Position numbers and translations under genes: made by a program
Shown: positions 17,338-26,048 of the stretch, one piece after another
How positions within the stretch are numbered: the first letter of the stretch is position 1
Layout of the letters: every line of letters starts with the position of its first letter
Notes under the pieces: generated by a model
What the model was told of the DNA's origin: nothing
The model's input: only the letters and a program-made list of their open reading frames with translations
Databases searched by the model: none
Assembly: GCF_026127265.1 (NCBI RefSeq)
Contig: NZ_WWFG01000002.1
Location: 124,001-188,000 of the forward strand
Length of the DNA: 64,000 nucleotides
Origin: Nostoc sp. KVJ3
Lineage (GTDB): Bacteria; Cyanobacteriota; Cyanobacteriia; Cyanobacteriales; Nostocaceae
Direction: 5' to 3'

Positions 17338-19056
17338 TTATTTTTCTGTTTCTGTTCTTGCTTCGATTGTTTTACCAGATTTAGCAACAGAAGTTGTATA
17401 GCCCAAACTTATTAATCTTCTGAGGCAGCTACCTAATAAATTGACATGTTTAACATTTGCTTTTTTTAAATTAGGTGCATCTAGAAGAACCGTTCCATTT
17501 TCTAGAGACTTTGCTACCGATTCCAGAACTTTGTTTATTCCTTGTCCTAGCTCAGTTTTCCATCCATAAAGTGGGTACAATTTATCTCCCAATTCTTTAT
17601 ATGGTTTATTCTCATCTCTTGTAAAGTCTAAAATTGTTTTTTTTAGATAACTAAATACTTCATTATCATCTTCTAATTTATTTGCTATAATTTGCTGAAT
17701 TTTTTCAAAAGGTTCTCTTAAGTTTTTGTCGCTAATTTGTAGAAATTGTTCAAGAGTTGACTTAATCCAAGCTATTTTTTCACATTCTTCTTGATAGCGT
17801 TCTTCTGAGCTATTAAGAATGGCTGTTGTTGTTTGAATAGCCCACTCTGTAATAGCATTTCCAGCAGCAACATTAAAACGTTCTATTGCTTGAGGAATGA
17901 CTAACCGGGGAAAATGTTGACTAATATGCTCTTTTAAGGATTGCTGAAATTCTTCTGCATAAGACTTTTGCCATAACGCATCAGCAACCCTATTTCGGTC
18001 ATATCTAGACCATCTTTCTGTTTTAAATGGAAGGTCTTCTAATATATTTTCATCAATTAATCCTAAAAAATGGTTTCGTGCTTTTTTAGATGCTTCTGCA
18101 CTATATATTTCATCATGTTGTTTTATTTGAAGTGCTAATAAAGCAGCCCATGTACTCAATTTTATAACCTGTAATTTCTCAATGTCTTCTGTATATTCTT
18201 TTAACTGATCGGAGAGTTCGTTCTTGATACTACGTATCGCACTCTCAACAAAACGATTCTCTGTTTCTGGCCAGTTTCTATCTGCTCGAAAAACGTCAAT
18301 CCGATTGAGAATAAACAGCATACGTGCAGGAGAACCACCTAAATCTTTTACCTGCTCAACTACTTCTTGCAGCAAGCTTCTAACTTTTTCTTTGTCAGTT
18401 TCTGCACTGTTATATGTTACCAAGCACAATGCCTCACGACACTGTTTAATCACATTTGCGTTACCTTCATCGCCCACATACGCTAAACCAGGCAAATCCA
18501 TAATTCTTACCTTTACGCCTCTGGGTAATTCCAGTTTCGATTCTTTGATGAGTCTGAAAGGGTAAGATATGGTCGATTGGGGACAAGCTAAATTAGCTTG
18601 TTTCTCTCTGTTATCGATGTAACTTATCATCACATCGTACAAGCGTTGATAAATTCGCTCATCACTAATACCTGCCCATTCTCCACACTCCCATAATGCT
18701 CCTGGAGTTTCATGGATTATTAAAGATTTTATTTCGCTGTATTCTATGGTTACTGCTCCAGCGCTCATTTCGCTAACAGCGACAGGAACAATTTCGGCTC
18801 CACATAATAGATTTACTAAAGTGCTTTTACCACTACTGGTAGTTCCTGTTGTCGCAAGGGTAAGAGTAGGATTGCGAAGCTCATCTACTAAATTATCAAT
18901 AGCTATCTCTAACTTATCAGAAAGTTCTTCTAGTTCGGCGTGATATGTATCTGGCAAATGCTCAGATATTTCGGTAGAAAAATTATGCCAATATTTAGAC
19001 AGAAGTTGGGCATTTTGTTCTACATCTTCAAATACTTTATATAATTTATTGCTCAT
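17338..19056 (-). CDS. Dynamin-like GTPase, first gene of four-gene operon
   Basis: A 572-residue GTPase of the dynamin superfamily. G1 is GTTSSGKST (about 71-79), a switch-I-like MSAGAVTI follows, G3 is DLPG in VRIMDLPGLAY, and G4 is NRID in LFILNRIDVF. About 250 residues of helical stalk come after. The length and motif style are close to LeoA-type bacterial dynamins; LeoA/LeoBC-type genes are the basis of the Eleos antiphage system, so that relation is worth testing but is not shown here. It opens the operon; the 500-bp AT-rich region to its right should contain the promoter. Confidence 0.8.
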   Translation of the reverse strand: MSNKLYKVFEDVEQNAQLLSKYWHNFSTEISEHLPDTYHAELEELSDKLEIAIDNLVDELRNPTLTLATTGTTSSGKSTLVNLLCGAEIVPVAVSEMSAGAVTIEYSEIKSLIIHETPGALWECGEWAGISDERIYQRLYDVMISYIDNREKQANLACPQSTISYPFRLIKESKLELPRGVKVRIMDLPGLAYVGDEGNANVIKQCREALCLVTYNSAETDKEKVRSLLQEVVEQVKDLGGSPARMLFILNRIDVFRADRNWPETENRFVESAIRSIKNELSDQLKEYTEDIEKLQVIKLSTWAALLALQIKQHDEIYSAEASKKARNHFLGLIDENILEDLPFKTERWSRYDRNRVADALWQKSYAEEFQQSLKEHISQHFPRLVIPQAIERFNVAAGNAITEWAIQTTTAILNSSEERYQEECEKIAWIKSTLEQFLQISDKNLREPFEKIQQIIANKLEDDNEVFSYLKKTILDFTRDENKPYKELGDKLYPLYGWKTELGQGINKVLESVAKSLENGTVLLDAPNLKKANVKHVNLLGSCLRRLISLGYTTSVAKSGKTIEARTETEK

Positions 19057-19356
19057 TTTAAAACCTATTGCTAATTTTTTATAACTACAGAACTTTTAAT
19101 CTCTGTATACTTTGAATAAATTTCAGTTTTATTTAGTTAAGTTGTGGCTAGATTTGAGTATTTTCGCTATTTCTTTATAATCTGAAAAAAGCTGAATAGC
19201 TTACGTAATTTTACTTAATTGACTATTAAGGTGGTTAAAATTTTTATGGTTGTGCGTATATTGATATCAACACAATTTCTTGCTTGCCACTACCATGCGA
19301 TCGCAATACCGTTCGGATAAGGTTTTTTGATGACACGCCCTAGCCCTAGATCACAA

Positions 19357-19433
19357 AGACGCGATAAATCGCCGTCTCTACAAAGGACTGATTATTGTAA
19401 AGACGGCGATTTATCGCGTCTCTTGCCTTAACC
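19357..19433. repeat. Dispersed palindromic repeat (CGATTTATCGCG family), full copy
   Basis: An inverted repeat: AGACGCGATAAATCGCCG at 19357 onward pairs with CGGCGATTTATCGCGTCT ending about 19421, with a 15-bp loop, followed by TTGCCTTAACC. The 51 bp at 19383-19433 are identical, in reverse complement, to 63217-63267. The rest of the 19057-19563 spacer is AT-rich without a gene. From 19441 to 19527 the frame of the next gene is open with protein-like codons but has no good start. Confidence 0.85.
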
Positions 19434-19563
19434 GAAACGTATTGAGTGCGCTGTTATCCAACCTCAAGCCGTTGTTTCAGAATTACGGCAGGAAAATCAG
19501 CCAGAACTCATAGACAAAGCTGTAGCATTGAGTGAAGTACCCGTCAGCAAGGGAGCGAGGGCG

Positions 19564-20187
19564 ATGTACGTAACCGTCACACAACCACTGACTTTTGAAG
19601 AGTTTCTTGCCTGGGACGATGGTTCAGGCAGAGAGTTTGAGCTATTGGATGGGGTTCTGGTGCCATTATCAGAACCAAATGCAAATCATGAGGATTTGAT
19701 CCAGCGACTGTGTGCCTACTTAGAAAATCACTGTCAAGAAAATGACCTGCCTTACATCTCTCGCCAGTCTAAGCAGGTTCGGCTCAAAACAGCACCAGGA
19801 GAAAAAGAAAAAAGCCGGAAAGCAGATATTGTCATATTTGCAAGAGTTGAATGGCAGAGGATGAAAACTAGCTCTAGTTCTGCTGCTGCATATATTCCAC
19901 CACCCGGAATCATTGAGGTCGTTAGCAACAACTGGAAGGATGACTATCTGACAAAACTTGCTGAATATGAAGACTTGGGCGTTTTGGAGTACATCATTGT
20001 AGACTATGCTGCTTTTGGTGGCATTCGGTTCATTGGTTCTCCCAAGCAGCCAACCATTACAATTTACCAGCTTGAAGATGAAGAGTATCTACCCCCAAAG
20101 GTGTTTCGAGGGCAGGATCGAATTGATTGTAGATTGTTTCCGAACATTTCCTTAACGGCTGAACAGATTTTTGCAATGAGTCGTTGA
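19564..20187 (+). CDS. Uma2 family (DUF820) endonuclease-like protein
   Basis: Typical Uma2 protein of 207 residues: TFEEFLAWDDGSGREFELLDGVLVPL, a central strand-rich region with RKADIVIF and PPPGIIEVVSNN, then KLAEYEDLGVLEYIIVDY. Asp in ADIVIF, Glu in IIEVVS and the following Lys (KLAEYE) fit the PD-(D/E)XK pattern of the family. The frame is open upstream to a TTG at 19528 and beyond, but the ATG at 19564 begins at the family's usual N-terminus. Biological role of Uma2 proteins is unproven. Confidence 0.85.
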   Translation: MYVTVTQPLTFEEFLAWDDGSGREFELLDGVLVPLSEPNANHEDLIQRLCAYLENHCQENDLPYISRQSKQVRLKTAPGEKEKSRKADIVIFARVEWQRMKTSSSSAAAYIPPPGIIEVVSNNWKDDYLTKLAEYEDLGVLEYIIVDYAAFGGIRFIGSPKQPTITIYQLEDEEYLPPKVFRGQDRIDCRLFPNISLTAEQIFAMSR

Positions 20188-20409
20188 TTAGCATTTCTGT
20201 TATTGCAATTCACTCAAATTTACACAACCCTTTGAGTAGATGGTTTAGTTAACAATCTCAGCATTAAAAGCTGCTGCAAGTTCAGGAATGGCGATCGCGA
20301 TCGCACTCTCATGCTTACCTGTATTCTAGAATTGAGGCTGCTGAGAGCTTTCAATTTTATCCTAAGATAGAATCAGAAATTGGATACCTTAAATAAGCAA
20401 CTTGCTTCT

Positions 20410-20682
20410 ATGCATTATCCCAACCTCAGCCGCGAAGAAATTGCTCAACGTGGCGAAGAACTTTACCAGCAGCATATCCGTACCCAAGTCGAAACAGCAA
20501 AAAATATCGGCAAAATCCTTGCAATCAATATTACTACAGGTGATTACGAAATCGATGACGATTTAATAGTGGCTTGTCATCGGCTGCAAGTGAAACAGCC
20601 AAAGGCAATCATTTGGACAGAGCGAATTGGCTATGATGCTGTTTATGCAGTTGGTGGTACGTTGGTTAGGACAACACAGTGA
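20410..20682 (+). CDS. Antitoxin-like small protein coupled to aspartic protease gene
   Basis: A 90-residue acidic protein (MHYPNLSREEIAQRGEELYQQHIRTQVE...) of a type often seen directly upstream of clan AA aspartic protease genes in cyanobacteria. A TTG at 20380 extends the frame, but the ATG at 20410 is preferred. The stop (TGA, 20680-20682) overlaps the GTG start of the next reading frame as GTGA, indicating translational coupling. A toxin-antitoxin-like relation is only inferred from this arrangement. The downstream partner is frameshifted, so the pair may be decaying. Confidence 0.55.
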   Translation: MHYPNLSREEIAQRGEELYQQHIRTQVETAKNIGKILAINITTGDYEIDDDLIVACHRLQVKQPKAIIWTERIGYDAVYAVGGTLVRTTQ

Positions 20683-21048
20683 TACATGGAACAGTAGTTG
20701 GGCTTCAGGCACGTATAGGGGTCATTATTTGCCGTCTGGGGCGTGCAGAAGTAGAAATTGAATGTGTTGTCGATACAGGATTTGAAGGTTTTTTAACCTT
20801 GCCACCTATAGTAGTCACAGACATGGATTTGCCCTTACGTTGCGCCTATTAAAGCAAATCTTGCGGATAATTCTCGTATTATAACCAACGTTCATCAAGC
20901 CACTATCTTGTGGAATGGTACAGAACGCATCATCCCAGTTTTAGCGATGGGTCGTCGTCCCCTAATTGGCACAGCACTCCTGGAAGATTATCATCTCAGC
21001 ATCGATTTTTGTGAGGGAGGGACTGTGCTGGTAGATGATATCATGTAA
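20679..21048 (+). pseudogene. Clan AA aspartic protease gene, frameshifted
   Basis: Retropepsin-like protein broken by a frameshift. The first frame (GTG at 20679 to TAA at 20850-20852) gives VVDTGFEGFLTLP, the family active-site D-T-G motif followed by a Leu-rich strand, ending at DLPLRCAY. The +1 frame then continues from about 20845 with PIKANLADNSRI, ATILWNGTERIIPVLA and RRPLIGTALLEDYHLSIDF to TAA at 21046-21048. Joined, the two pieces match the full length of the family (about 120 residues). A one-base loss near 20835-20845 would explain it; a sequencing error is possible. Confidence 0.75.
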
Positions 21049-21054
21049 AAATAA

Positions 21055-21091
21055 ATCCCTATGACCTGCTATTAATCAACGTCATAGGGAT
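21055..21091. terminator. Bidirectional rho-independent terminator
   Basis: ATCCCTATGAC (21055-21065) and GTCATAGGGAT (21081-21091) form an 11-bp perfect stem with a 15-base loop. A run of T follows on both strands (ATTTTTG to the right; TTATTTTT leftwards on the minus strand). It sits between the convergent protease pseudogene and tRNA-Arg. Confidence 0.8.
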
Positions 21092-21102
21092 ATTTTTGCT
21101 TA

Positions 21103-21176
21103 CGGGACTGGTGCGGCTCGAACGCACGACCTGACGCTTAGGAGGCGTCCGCTCTATCCAACTGAGCTACAACCCC
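21103..21176 (-). tRNA. tRNA-Arg (anticodon CCT)
   Basis: Read on the minus strand: acceptor arm GGGGTTG/CAGTCCC (with a G-T and T-G pair), D arm GCTC..GAGC, anticodon stem GACGC/GCGTC with loop CTCCTAA, T arm GTGCG TTCGAGC CGCAC, discriminator G. The anticodon CCT decodes AGG (Arg). CCA is not encoded. A perfect hairpin terminator lies immediately downstream. Confidence 0.95.
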
Positions 21177-21209
21177 AACTAGGAAGCATATATGATTATA
21201 GCAGTAGTT

Positions 21210-22307
21210 TTAGCGAGACTGCCAAAGATTATCCCAAGAGCCGCCGCCTACTTCTAAACCACAAAGAAAACTTTCTGCTTTGAGAATGATTTGAGATTTT
21301 CTCCCATTTAGTTCTCGTAACTCTAAATTTAACTTTCCTTGCATCGTGTCTCGGCAACAATATCTTAAACCTTCTACTGTCGGCGCACGCAGAGGTGTAC
21401 CAGGTAAATTTGTGGTTCCTGTCAATTCAATTTCATAATTAGAGTTAGTAGCTTTCATTTGCCATTTACCCCAAGGCTGAATTTCCCAATCTACTTGGGA
21501 ATTCCAAGGAACGAACTCATAAAATTTACCTTGATAGTGCAACCCAATCATCGCTACAGATTCCATCCACCACAGCACACCCCGCCGTCCACCGCCAGCA
21601 GTTAATGCTAAGTCGGGTTCGCCCTCAAAACAATTACAATTTATCCAAAACCATTTTTGAGGAAAAGCACCACCCCAATTTTTTTCGCCGTAGGCTGGGG
21701 CGTTGGTAAATTCGTAAATTTTGCCATTCCAGTCAATCTTCCCACTGGCTAAACCGTGAGCCATTAAAATCTGCCATCCGGGTTCAAAAATCTGCGAGAA
21801 TGAGAGCCAGCCGGCAGTTGATTGCTGAATGCTATTTTTATTACCCCAGCCGTATACTGATTGAATTTCATAATCCCAACGGCAATAATTATTGGTAGCA
21901 TAGTCGCGAATAATTCCCTGATTCAAGGTAGCTGTGGCTTGATATCCTTCTTGAACATGATGCTCAAACTCTGCTGGGAGAAGATACAGAGGAGCAATTT
22001 GCAAATCTGTTTTACCCCAATGACCTAAACCTAAAACATCCCGACTACCCCAAAATTTCTTCACATCAGGAAAAGTTCGGCATAAATACTCATCATCTGG
22101 GCCGAGGACTTGGGCTGCACCGCCACTGTAAGGTTTACCGCCAATAGGGTCTTCAATAGAGTACATAAAAGCGAAGGTTTGCCCAATTTCTGGCAAAGTA
22201 ACGCGGTAATACCAACCCTCAAAAAAGCGGCGATTACTACCATCCCAATGATAACCAGAATGGGGCGTTTGGGTTGATTGGAGGAAATTTAGGGGAATAG
22301 TTAACAT
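21210..22307 (-). CDS. Tocopherol cyclase
   Basis: Cyclises 2-methyl-6-phytyl- or 2,3-dimethyl-phytyl-benzoquinol to tocopherol in vitamin E synthesis (VTE1 in plants, slr1737 in Synechocystis). The 365-residue length is normal. Recognisable blocks are HSGYHWDGSNRRFFEGWYYRV at the N-terminus, FAFMYSIEDP, APAYGEKNWGGAFPQKWFW and a C-terminal strand-rich domain. It is soluble or peripheral, without signal peptide. Start ATG at 22305-22307; it is divergent from a J-domain gene with only about 33 bp between start codons, so the promoters must overlap. Confidence 0.93.
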   Translation of the reverse strand: MLTIPLNFLQSTQTPHSGYHWDGSNRRFFEGWYYRVTLPEIGQTFAFMYSIEDPIGGKPYSGGAAQVLGPDDEYLCRTFPDVKKFWGSRDVLGLGHWGKTDLQIAPLYLLPAEFEHHVQEGYQATATLNQGIIRDYATNNYCRWDYEIQSVYGWGNKNSIQQSTAGWLSFSQIFEPGWQILMAHGLASGKIDWNGKIYEFTNAPAYGEKNWGGAFPQKWFWINCNCFEGEPDLALTAGGGRRGVLWWMESVAMIGLHYQGKFYEFVPWNSQVDWEIQPWGKWQMKATNSNYEIELTGTTNLPGTPLRAPTVEGLRYCCRDTMQGKLNLELRELNGRKSQIILKAESFLCGLEVGGGSWDNLWQSR

Positions 22308-22340
22308 AGTATATAGTTGCCGATTTTTTCAGTATGCGCG

Positions 22341-22970
22341 ATGTTTAACGACAAGCCGAAACGTCTACGCTTCGATATCAATGATGCTTATGAAATTCTT
22401 GGGCTGGAACCCGGTGCATCTCAAGCACAGGTGAAGCGGGCTTACCGTAAACTGGTGAAAATTTGGCATCCCGATCGCTTTGTCGATCAAAAGCAAAAAC
22501 AGGAAGCTGAGGAAAAAATCAAATTAATTAACGTAGCTTACAATAAGCTCAAATCCGAAAGTCCATCGGAGCCTCCCATTCCTGAAAATCCATCTTCATC
22601 TTCGCCTAAAAAATCCCCAAAAATATCTGTCAATCGTTGGGATGCAGAAACTTTCTATACTTTAGGAGTAGAGAATGCTACAGAAGGAAGATATGAAGAT
22701 GCGATCGCAGATTTTACCCATGCAATTCGTCTCAATCCTCTTTATGTTGACGCATATAAATATCGGGGGCTAGTTTGCTCTCAATTAGGATACGAATATA
22801 GAGCCGCTTCCGATTTAAATAAAGCTGCACAAATAGAACAAGAGTTAAGAAATCCGGGTGCTGTACGGAAAGTGCGATCGCCTAGATATGTATCAAAGCC
22901 TAGACCTCTGCTAGAAAGATTTTGTGAGCGGATAAAAAGTTTACTGCGGCTAAATCGGCGTTGGAGATAA
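22341..22970 (+). CDS. J-domain (DnaJ-like) TPR protein
   Basis: A 209-residue co-chaperone-like protein. The N-terminal J domain (about 11-72) has the HPD motif at 43-45 (KIWHPDRF). A low-complexity linker (PSEPPIPENPSSSSP) follows, then a TPR pair (AETFYTLGVENATEGRYEDAI and on to RLNPLYVDAYKYRG), and a basic C-terminus. There is no zinc-finger or substrate-binding domain, so it would recruit Hsp70 to TPR-bound clients. A TTG at 22317 extends the frame, but the ATG at 22341 suits the domain start better. It is closely similar to the next gene over the J+TPR part, suggesting duplication. Confidence 0.85.
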   Translation: MFNDKPKRLRFDINDAYEILGLEPGASQAQVKRAYRKLVKIWHPDRFVDQKQKQEAEEKIKLINVAYNKLKSESPSEPPIPENPSSSSPKKSPKISVNRWDAETFYTLGVENATEGRYEDAIADFTHAIRLNPLYVDAYKYRGLVCSQLGYEYRAASDLNKAAQIEQELRNPGAVRKVRSPRYVSKPRPLLERFCERIKSLLRLNRRWR

Positions 22971-23063
22971 AAACCGCTCATAGGGGAACACCATACCTAG
23001 AGTTAGACAATACTTATACTTGGGAATACTAAGTAGAGTGAGATTTGCTGTTGATTTTCTAGT

Positions 23064-24494
23064 ATGAGCGATCGCTTTGATATAAATCATGTTTACGATA
23101 TTCTAGGGTTAAAACCAGGTGCATCTGTTGATCAGGTCAAGCAAGCTTACCGCCAGATGGCTAAGACTTGGCATCCAGATTGTTTTTTTGAACCGCAGCA
23201 AAAGCTAGAAGCGGAAGAAAAAATCAAAGAAATCAATCAAGCTTATGCAAGGTTAAAATCTTATCAACCAAATGAGATAAATCAATCTGCTTCCACTTCG
23301 ACCAAAATTGATACCACTGTATCCAATGCTGAAGGTTTCTACAAACTGGGTATGGAGAAAGCTCAAAGAGGAAAATATGCTGAGGCAATTGAAGACTTTA
23401 GCCAAGCAATTCGTCTTAACCCCAATTACTTTGAAGCTTACAAATATCGAGGGCTTGCTTGCTCCAAACTAGGATATGAAAATAGGGCTTGGTCAGATTT
23501 CAAAAATGCTAAAGAACTGGAACTGAAACGGAAAAAAACACCACCTAAACCTGCATCGTCACCGCCAAAGCCAACAACACCGCCACCTAAAGCACAACCT
23601 CAACCTTCACCGTGGAAATGCATACACACCCTGACTCATCTAAACTGGGTTTTCACAACTGCAATCAGTCCAGATGGGCAAACTTTGGCTAGTGGAAGTA
23701 GTGATAATACTATCAAGATTTGGCATCTCAACACAGGTAAATTACTACATACTCTCACTGGACATACAAAATGGGTAAGATGTCTAGCTTATAGCCCAGA
23801 TAGCCAAACTCTGGTTAGTGGCAGTGATGACAGCAGTATGATGATTTGGCAAGTGTCTACAGGTAAATTACTCAACACGCTCAAAGTACATTCAACCCCA
23901 GTTTTTTCAGTAATCATTAGTCCAGATGGTCAGACTGTCCTGAGTGGCGGTACAGACACTACTATCAAGGTTTCACATCTAGGCATGGGACAATTGCTGC
24001 ATATCCTCAAAGGTCATTCTGACTTGGTTTACTCTCTTGCCATTTGCCCAAAGCAGCAGATTTTAGTTAGTGGTAGTGCAGACAATACGATTAAGTTATG
24101 GAATTTGAAAAGTAGGAAACTCCTGCAAAGTCTCAACCAGCATTCAGGTTGGGTAACTTGTGTTGCCATTAGCCCTGATTGGCAAATTTTAGCTAGCGGT
24201 AGTTATGACCAAACTATCAAGTTATGGAACATCAATACAGGTAAGCTAATTAACACACTTGCGGGACATCATAATTATGTTTGGTCTGTGGCTTTTAGCT
24301 GTGATGGTGAACATCTTGCTAGTGGTAGTGCAGACCATACTGTGAAGCTGTGGAATATTAGCACTGGACAAAAACTTTATACTTTGGATAACCATTCGGA
24401 TTGGGTTAACTCCATCGCTTTCAGTCCCGATGGGAAAACTTTGGTTAGCGGTAGTAGAGATATGACAATCAAGCTTTGGCAATGCGATATCTAA
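23064..24494 (+). CDS. J-domain, TPR and WD40 fusion protein
   Basis: A 476-residue chimera. J domain 4-65 with HPD at 37-39 (TWHPDCF), a TPR segment about 92-150, a Pro-rich linker (about 155-183), then seven WD40 repeats (about 188-476; units such as SPDGQTLASGSSDNTIKIW), enough for one closed propeller. Repeat 3 is degenerate (IKVSH in place of IKLW). The J+TPR part is the sister of the gene 93 bp upstream on the same strand. A Hsp70 co-chaperone targeted by a WD40 platform is inferred. Soluble, no signal. Confidence 0.88.
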   Translation: MSDRFDINHVYDILGLKPGASVDQVKQAYRQMAKTWHPDCFFEPQQKLEAEEKIKEINQAYARLKSYQPNEINQSASTSTKIDTTVSNAEGFYKLGMEKAQRGKYAEAIEDFSQAIRLNPNYFEAYKYRGLACSKLGYENRAWSDFKNAKELELKRKKTPPKPASSPPKPTTPPPKAQPQPSPWKCIHTLTHLNWVFTTAISPDGQTLASGSSDNTIKIWHLNTGKLLHTLTGHTKWVRCLAYSPDSQTLVSGSDDSSMMIWQVSTGKLLNTLKVHSTPVFSVIISPDGQTVLSGGTDTTIKVSHLGMGQLLHILKGHSDLVYSLAICPKQQILVSGSADNTIKLWNLKSRKLLQSLNQHSGWVTCVAISPDWQILASGSYDQTIKLWNINTGKLINTLAGHHNYVWSVAFSCDGEHLASGSADHTVKLWNISTGQKLYTLDNHSDWVNSIAFSPDGKTLVSGSRDMTIKLWQCDI

Positions 24495-24800
24495 TAACAA
24501 ATTAAAAATTTAGATAATTGCAGTAAATTACTAGATTTTATATCAATCCATCACCTGACAGTTTAATAACATCCATCTTTGGGATACTCTTTCTTTAGAT
24601 TAAGTATCAACTTCCTAGAGATAGAGCCACTTGTCCGATCTCAGAAGTTATTCTGATAATTACCAACAGTTCGGTGCTAAATAAAACTCAATATTTATCA
24701 GCAACTTATCAGCAACATAGATTTTTAAGCTCATTAAAACCTTTTGTTCTTACAAAGCTTTATTTTGTCAAAATCTTATCGAGGAGTGAAATAAATAGCT
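24495..24800. other. Gene-free spacer
   Basis: About 306 bp, AT-rich, with direct repetition of TTATCAGCAAC (24695-24717) and a purine-rich ribosome binding site (GAGGAGTG) at 24780-24787 ahead of the next start. No gene or repeat family recognised; presumably promoter DNA for the membrane protein downstream. Confidence 0.5.
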
Positions 24801-25541
24801 ATGTCTATTCCCAATGAACGCGAAAGTAAAAACAGTGAAATCAAGCAAGAATCTTACACCGATACTAATGGTAATACCCACACTAATTTGACGCGAACTA
24901 CAGAAACAGTAAACAACACCACAGCTAATCCCAACTCTTACGCTAACGGTTACATACAAGGTCAAAATACTGAACGTAGTTACCAGCAAGCTGATTTAGC
25001 CGAGCGCGATAATAACAATACTAATAATGGCTTGCTTTTGGGTATTATCATCACTTCTTTGCTTGGTTTAATTGTAGGTGGTGTCTGGTACTTCAACCAG
25101 AGCAATAAGGCAGCAGTTAACAATACTGTACCAGTCTTAGTTCCCGTGCCGAGTAATAGTAGTCCAACTTCTAGTGCATCTCCTCAACCACAAACAAAGA
25201 TAATCGAAAGAATTAGGGAAGTACCTGTTCCTGTTCCACAACAACAGGTTACACCTCCATCTGCACCTCGCCAACCGGATATTAACATTACTATTCCACC
25301 CCAACAACCTGCGGCAGAAAAAGCACCTTCTGCAACCCAGCCAATTCCGAAAGCAACACAAAGTCCGGCGACAAGTTCAACTAGTAATACTCCTACTTCG
25401 CAGAAAGAGAGCAGTACTTCTACTAATACCGTTACTCCAAGTACGAAAAGTGATACCTCTAAAACTGACCAATCAAACAGTACATCTAATAACGGTTCTT
25501 CTACCACAGGCGATCCTACTACAGGCGGTTCTGCTCAATAA
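24801..25541 (+). CDS. Single-pass membrane protein with Ser/Thr/Pro-rich C-terminal tail
   Basis: A 246-residue protein. A polar N-terminus (about 1-70, rich in Asn/Thr) is followed by one transmembrane helix (about 73-95, GLLLGIIITSLLGLIVGGVW). A low-complexity tail then runs through VPVPVPQQQVTPP to long Ser/Thr/Asn runs. No family recognised. The tail looks like a periplasmic or wall-spanning stalk; the topology is inference. A strong GAGGAG site precedes the ATG. Confidence 0.6.
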   Translation: MSIPNERESKNSEIKQESYTDTNGNTHTNLTRTTETVNNTTANPNSYANGYIQGQNTERSYQQADLAERDNNNTNNGLLLGIIITSLLGLIVGGVWYFNQSNKAAVNNTVPVLVPVPSNSSPTSSASPQPQTKIIERIREVPVPVPQQQVTPPSAPRQPDINITIPPQQPAAEKAPSATQPIPKATQSPATSSTSNTPTSQKESSTSTNTVTPSTKSDTSKTDQSNSTSNNGSSTTGDPTTGGSAQ

Positions 25542-26048
25542 CGGCTTCTAAACTTCTAGCCCACTTGATAATACTGGTATCAACACCAACATATAACAAG
25601 TGGGAATATTCTTAAGAAAGATTTCGGAATTGTTGCGATAAATTAATGGTGTTCAAGTTTGGTAAAGGTGTCTTGTAGCTAAACAAGCATGATGCTAGAT
25701 TAAGAGCAAGGTACAAACAGGTTAAAAGTTAATAAAAACTTTCAAGTTAGAGCCTGTGCCTCCTGCTCTAATGATATTGCGATCGCTCTGAAGTTGTGGC
25801 ATCCATTGAATGTGTTTTGCCTTAAGTTCAATGAGTTGTTTTGGAGGTTTAAAAACGCACTGCCATAAAATGCCTGCCTAGTTGGAATGTTAGGATGTGC
25901 AATTGTGAGTAGAGCGATCGCGAATATTGTTCACCTTATTTGAGTTAGCTACTTCTGAGTTCTCTAAATCTTCAAGAAACCGCCCCAAGCTGCTGACATT
26001 TATCCATCGTAGCTTCCGGCGGTTTCTGCTTTGAGTAAATTAGAATTG
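25542..26048. other. Gene-free spacer
   Basis: 507 bp between a plus-strand and a minus-strand gene (convergent). It contains two HIP1-type sites (near 25785 and 25915) and a Pro/Gly-codon-like hairpin GAAACCGCC (25977-25985) with GGCGGTTTC (26018-26026), which could be a terminator for either neighbour. No gene recognised. Confidence 0.5.

Noticed and set aside
24246..24500. Frames antisense to WD40 repeats here and at 11070-11765
   Set aside because: Shadows of the repeat coding sequence; no start context or family.
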